This document shows, piece by piece, positions 6,408-8,441 of a DNA stretch of 8,441 bases (position 1 is its first letter; each line of letters starts with the position of its first letter). The DNA comes from Thermoplasmata archaeon (GTDB taxonomy: Archaea > Thermoplasmatota > Thermoplasmata > Thermoplasmatales > Thermoplasmataceae), in assembly GCA_021835185.1 (NCBI GenBank), contig JAKBQO010000057.1, positions 1 to 8,441 on the forward strand, given 5' to 3'. The notes beneath the pieces are model-generated. The model was not told where the DNA came from and made no database searches. It was given only the letters and a program-made list of their open reading frames with translations. The position numbers and the translations under genes were made by a program.

Positions 6408-6418
6408 GATTTAAATAG
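6408..6418 (+). promoter_or_regulatory. Putative TATA box of the DUF211-VIT operon
   Basis: GATTTAAATAG is centred near 6413, predicting transcription start near 6439 and a leader of about 27 bases. That leader would include GAGGT at 6450-6454, 11 bases before the ATG. This operon therefore appears to have a leader and a Shine-Dalgarno-like site, unlike several neighbours. Other AT-rich boxes at 6361-6370 and 6391-6401 are alternatives. Confidence 0.35.
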
Positions 6419-6465
6419 AGAAGAATGAAGCCCATGGCTGAAATGCTTCGAGGTTTGAAATATAT

Positions 6466-6732
6466 ATGAATCTGAGGAGAATTTTACTGGATGTAGACAA
6501 AGGATTGAATAGGCCAACACTGACTGAACTTGCCGGTTCCATCGAAGACGTGCCGGGAGTAGATGCCGTGAAAATTACGGTTACTGAAATGGACATGGAA
6601 ACCATGGGTACCAGCATCACGGTAGAGGGAATAAATATTAATTATAATTATCTCATAAAAGTGATAGAAGATATGGGGTGCGCTATACATTCTATTGACG
6701 AAGTTATCACGGGAAAACACATAGTAAAATGA
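6466..6732 (+). CDS. DUF211 family protein
   Basis: An 88-residue protein matching the archaeal DUF211 family along its whole length: LRRILLDVDKG at residues 3-13, DVPGVDAVKITVTEMDMET at 28-46, ITVEGININ at 51-59, and the characteristic C-terminal GCAIHSIDEVITGK at 71-84. The family is a small ferredoxin-like alpha/beta fold that probably oligomerises; its function is not established, though acidic residues such as E41 and D43 and frequent pairing with transporters have prompted ideas of metal binding. No membrane helix or signal is seen. The start is preceded by GAGGT at 6450. The stop overlaps the start of the next gene as ATGA, tying it to the VIT-type transporter and suggesting a regulatory or metal-handling partner role, which is an inference. 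Confidence 0.92.
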   Translation: MNLRRILLDVDKGLNRPTLTELAGSIEDVPGVDAVKITVTEMDMETMGTSITVEGININYNYLIKVIEDMGCAIHSIDEVITGKHIVK

Positions 6733-7253
6733 ATAAAAAATATATATTCCCTGTTAGTATCGGGCTTTCCGATGGAATTATAACTGCATTGATACTTGCC
6801 TCAGGTGGGATAATAGGAAAGAGCAGTATCGATCTTTTCCAGGCCTTCAGGATATCATTTGGCTCATCTTTTGCAGGAGCCTTCAGTTATTTTATCGCAC
6901 AGTATGCAGGTTTGAATGAGGAACTGCACAGGACAGCACTGCAATTGAACCTTAAATCTACGGATTACCTTTTAAAGGGGCATCTTGGCATAGAAATATT
7001 TGTTGAATCACTTCTGGGGGCATTAATCGCAGCTTTTTTCGGTTTCCTTGGAGCTTTAATACCCTTATCTTCATCACTTATCGTTAGAAATAATATTGAA
7101 ATTCCATTATTCCTTTCCTATTTATCACTGGCCGTGCTTGGGCTGTTCATAAGCAAAACAACTGCAGGCAGGGCAAAATTCTGGATAGTGGTAATGGTAA
7201 TTGTGGGAATTATAGTAACAATTGCAGGTTATGAACTGAAACTAATAGTCTGA
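6729..7253 (+). CDS. VIT1/CCC1-family membrane transporter (archaeal short form)
   Basis: A 174-residue integral membrane protein with about five helices: near residues 7-29, 38-60, 91-117, 122-142 and 149-170. The first helix carries GLSDGIITALILASGG (residues 12-27), the VIT-family signature, with D15 in the position of the conserved transport aspartate. The five-helix arrangement matches plant VIT1 and yeast CCC1, which move ferrous iron or manganese across membranes. The segment between helices 2 and 3 is only about 30 residues, with few glutamates (E64, E65), much shorter than the glutamate-rich metal-binding domain of eukaryotic VIT1; this fits the compact archaeal subfamily. It is translationally coupled to DUF211 by a 4-base overlap. 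Iron or manganese export is plausible for an acidophile in metal-rich water, but the substrate is not shown by the sequence. Confidence 0.85.
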   Translation: MNKKYIFPVSIGLSDGIITALILASGGIIGKSSIDLFQAFRISFGSSFAGAFSYFIAQYAGLNEELHRTALQLNLKSTDYLLKGHLGIEIFVESLLGALIAAFFGFLGALIPLSSSLIVRNNIEIPLFLSYLSLAVLGLFISKTTAGRAKFWIVVMVIVGIIVTIAGYELKLIV

Positions 7254-7328
7254 CATTCCAGTTTTCCATAGAATCCGGTCCCATCATTTATATGTGAAAT
7301 ATGGCTGATAAATTTCTACCGGGCAAAA

Positions 7329-7336
7329 TTTAAATA
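7329..7336 (+). promoter_or_regulatory. Putative TATA box of the TPP riboswitch-MFS transcript
   Basis: TTTAAATA is centred near 7332 and predicts transcription start at about 7357-7360, immediately before the first paired base of the riboswitch P1 stem. The leader would then consist almost only of the aptamer. The 7254-7360 spacer otherwise shows no coding potential that I can support. Confidence 0.45.
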
Positions 7337-7360
7337 TTGCTTGAAAATAGGCTTTTAAAT

Positions 7361-7443
7361 ATCCAGGGGGAGCTATTATAGCTGAGAGGATAGGGATCGA
7401 CCCCGGGAACCTGATCCGGCCAGTACCGGCGGAGGGATTGGAT
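7361..7443 (+). ncRNA. TPP riboswitch (THI element)
   Basis: All conserved parts of the thiamine pyrophosphate aptamer are present in order. P1 is ATCCA (7361-7365) with TGGAT (7439-7443). P2 is GGGG within 7366-7370 with CCCC at 7401-7404. A very short P3 hairpin is formed by AGCTA and TAGCT (7371-7383). The invariant GCTGAGAGGA is at 7381-7390 and GAACCTGATC at 7407-7416. P5 is CCGG with CCGG (7416-7419, 7426-7429), followed by CGGAGGGA at 7430-7437, whose AGG pairs with CCT (7410-7412) in P4. The element binds thiamine pyrophosphate and normally lowers expression of thiamine genes when the ligand is abundant. Here the GGAGGG of the aptamer is also the best Shine-Dalgarno sequence and the transporter ATG (7442) is in the 3' strand of P1, so ligand binding could block initiation directly. 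Only the expression mechanism is inferred; the aptamer identity is secure. Confidence 0.96.
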
Positions 7444-8441
7444 GAAAGATTTAGAAAATATACACCTATCAGAAAAAATAAGCAGAATGCCATGGAACAG
7501 TAAGCACTGGATTATTTTCTTTACAGTATCAATATCATTTTTTATGTGGGGAGTTACACTGGCAATAGCACCATTGATAACAACATGGTATTTTGTCCCG
7601 CAATTTTCATATTATTATATTATCGGTGCTGCACCTGCCGGCCTGCTTGCTGGGAATATGTCCATGGGTTATATCTCGGACCGCCTGGGGAGGAAAAATA
7701 TATTCCTTCTGACTATGGGCATAACAGTCGCCGGCCTTATAGGAATCGGCGCATCCTACAATTACATCGCACTTATAATATTTGTATTTATTGCGGAGTT
7801 CGGGCTTGGTGGAGATGAAACACTCTCACTGGCAATACTGATAGAATACCTTCCATTAAAAAGCAGGGGGTTTGCAATTGTAGAGTCCTCAAATATGGCA
7901 AACATTGGTGTTACTGCAATATCCGGGCTTTTTCTTGTATACCCTTCATCCGTGATAACACAGAAGATCCTGCTGATAGCTATTGCAATTATAGCAGGTG
8001 GAGCAGCCCTATTTGCCAGGTACCACATGGAAGAAAGCGGGCTATGGAATCTTAGCAAAAAATTAAATGAAAAACTTGAAATTACTCCCAGAAACACATT
8101 GAAATTCCTGGCGCTTACATTTATGGGGATGGCAATAATAGTGGGATTTGCATTTTCAGATCTTGTAATTGGCCCATTCCATTTTCCTGAAGATACAGGG
8201 CTGATTATATTCTTTTCCGTTCTTGCAGAATCTTTAACGGGAGTAATAGGTGGCTACTATCTGGGAAAAAGCAAAAGGAAATCTATAGCCATTACAGGGT
8301 TTTCAGGGCTTCTGATTTCCTGGGCAGTTATTATAATATTTTTAAACTCAATTATAGCAAATTTATACCTTCTGTTATTGATGCTGGCTATCAGTTCCAT
8401 ATTCGGGGAAATTGGCTGGGCAGCCAGAGAATTGCTTGAAC
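7442..8441 (+). CDS. MFS transporter under TPP riboswitch control, predicted thiamine or precursor importer; 3'-truncated by window edge
   Basis: An open frame of 333 codons runs off the right edge without a stop. About ten membrane helices are visible, starting near residue 23; full MFS proteins have twelve. The MFS motif A appears after helix 2 as GYISDRLGRKN at 76-86, with D80 and the arginines intact. A sugar-porter-like segment, GGDETLSLAILIEYLPLKSRG, spans 123-143. The half-repeat boundary is a polar loop at about 193-219. The TPP riboswitch overlapping the start makes thiamine, thiamine phosphate or a precursor the likely cargo; riboswitch-linked MFS transporters of this kind have been predicted in Thermoplasmatales genomes. 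Substrate cannot be read from the protein alone. The start at 7442 is supported by GGAGGG six bases upstream; a later ATG at 7487 lacks such a site and would drop a short polar N-terminus. Confidence 0.88.
   Translation, partial: MKDLENIHLSEKISRMPWNSKHWIIFFTVSISFFMWGVTLAIAPLITTWYFVPQFSYYYIIGAAPAGLLAGNMSMGYISDRLGRKNIFLLTMGITVAGLIGIGASYNYIALIIFVFIAEFGLGGDETLSLAILIEYLPLKSRGFAIVESSNMANIGVTAISGLFLVYPSSVITQKILLIAIAIIAGGAALFARYHMEESGLWNLSKKLNEKLEITPRNTLKFLALTFMGMAIIVGFAFSDLVIGPFHFPEDTGLIIFFSVLAESLTGVIGGYYLGKSKRKSIAITGFSGLLISWAVIIIFLNSIIANLYLLLLMLAISSIFGEIGWAARELLE

Noticed and set aside
7546..7818. 90-residue plus-strand open frame inside the MFS region
   Set aside because: It is out of frame with a continuous 333-codon MFS protein that has intact motifs and membrane helices; it is cysteine- and arginine-rich with no family features.
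7762..8097. 111-residue minus-strand open frame
   Set aside because: It lies antisense within the MFS coding region, with no recognisable domain or promoter; a shadow frame.
1..8441. CRISPR arrays, tRNA or rRNA genes, insertion sequences
   Set aside because: No regularly spaced direct repeats, tRNA-like cloverleaf, rRNA segments, transposase motifs or terminal inverted repeats were recognised on reading the window.

Overview
The window is about 8.4 kb of AT-rich, densely packed archaeal DNA. It most resembles the Thermoplasmatales (a Ferroplasma-, Acidiplasma- or Cuniculiplasma-like acidophile). The reasons are TATA elements centred about 26 bases before several start codons (leaderless-type promoters), a DUF211 gene coupled to a VIT-family transporter gene, an archaeal TPP riboswitch in front of an MFS transporter, and an archaeal VirB4-like ATPase. 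The genus is inferred; no rRNA or other marker is present.

Layout. 1-296 holds the C-terminal part of a D12-class adenine DNA methyltransferase cut by the window edge. 346-1131 is a complete DUF72 (YecE-like) gene. 1182-4385 is a tight three-gene operon: a small two-helix membrane protein resembling VirB2/CedA1 pilins, a six-helix membrane protein resembling VirB6/CedA, and a VirB4/CedB-like HerA-clade ATPase with an N-terminal membrane hairpin resembling PrgI/VirB3. 4410-5084 (minus) is a UPF0173 metallo-beta-lactamase-fold hydrolase, convergent with the operon. 5167-6267 (minus) is a GT4 glycosyltransferase. A 198-base divergent intergenic region follows. 6466-7253 is a coupled DUF211 plus VIT/CCC1-type transporter pair. 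7361-7443 is a TPP riboswitch, and 7442 to the right edge is an MFS transporter that is a likely thiamine or thiamine-precursor importer.

The most interesting part is the three-gene operon. It looks like a minimal, chromosomally encoded type IV secretion-like DNA transfer apparatus comparable to the crenarchaeal Ced/Ted DNA-import systems, here in an apparently euryarchaeal, Thermoplasmatales-like genome. No relaxase or VirD4-type coupling protein is visible nearby, which fits a domesticated DNA exchange system better than a self-transmissible element. The second notable point is that the TPP aptamer contains both the Shine-Dalgarno-like sequence and the start codon of its transporter, so the aptamer may act as its own expression platform.

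All function calls rest on motif reading and family knowledge; no database search was possible.
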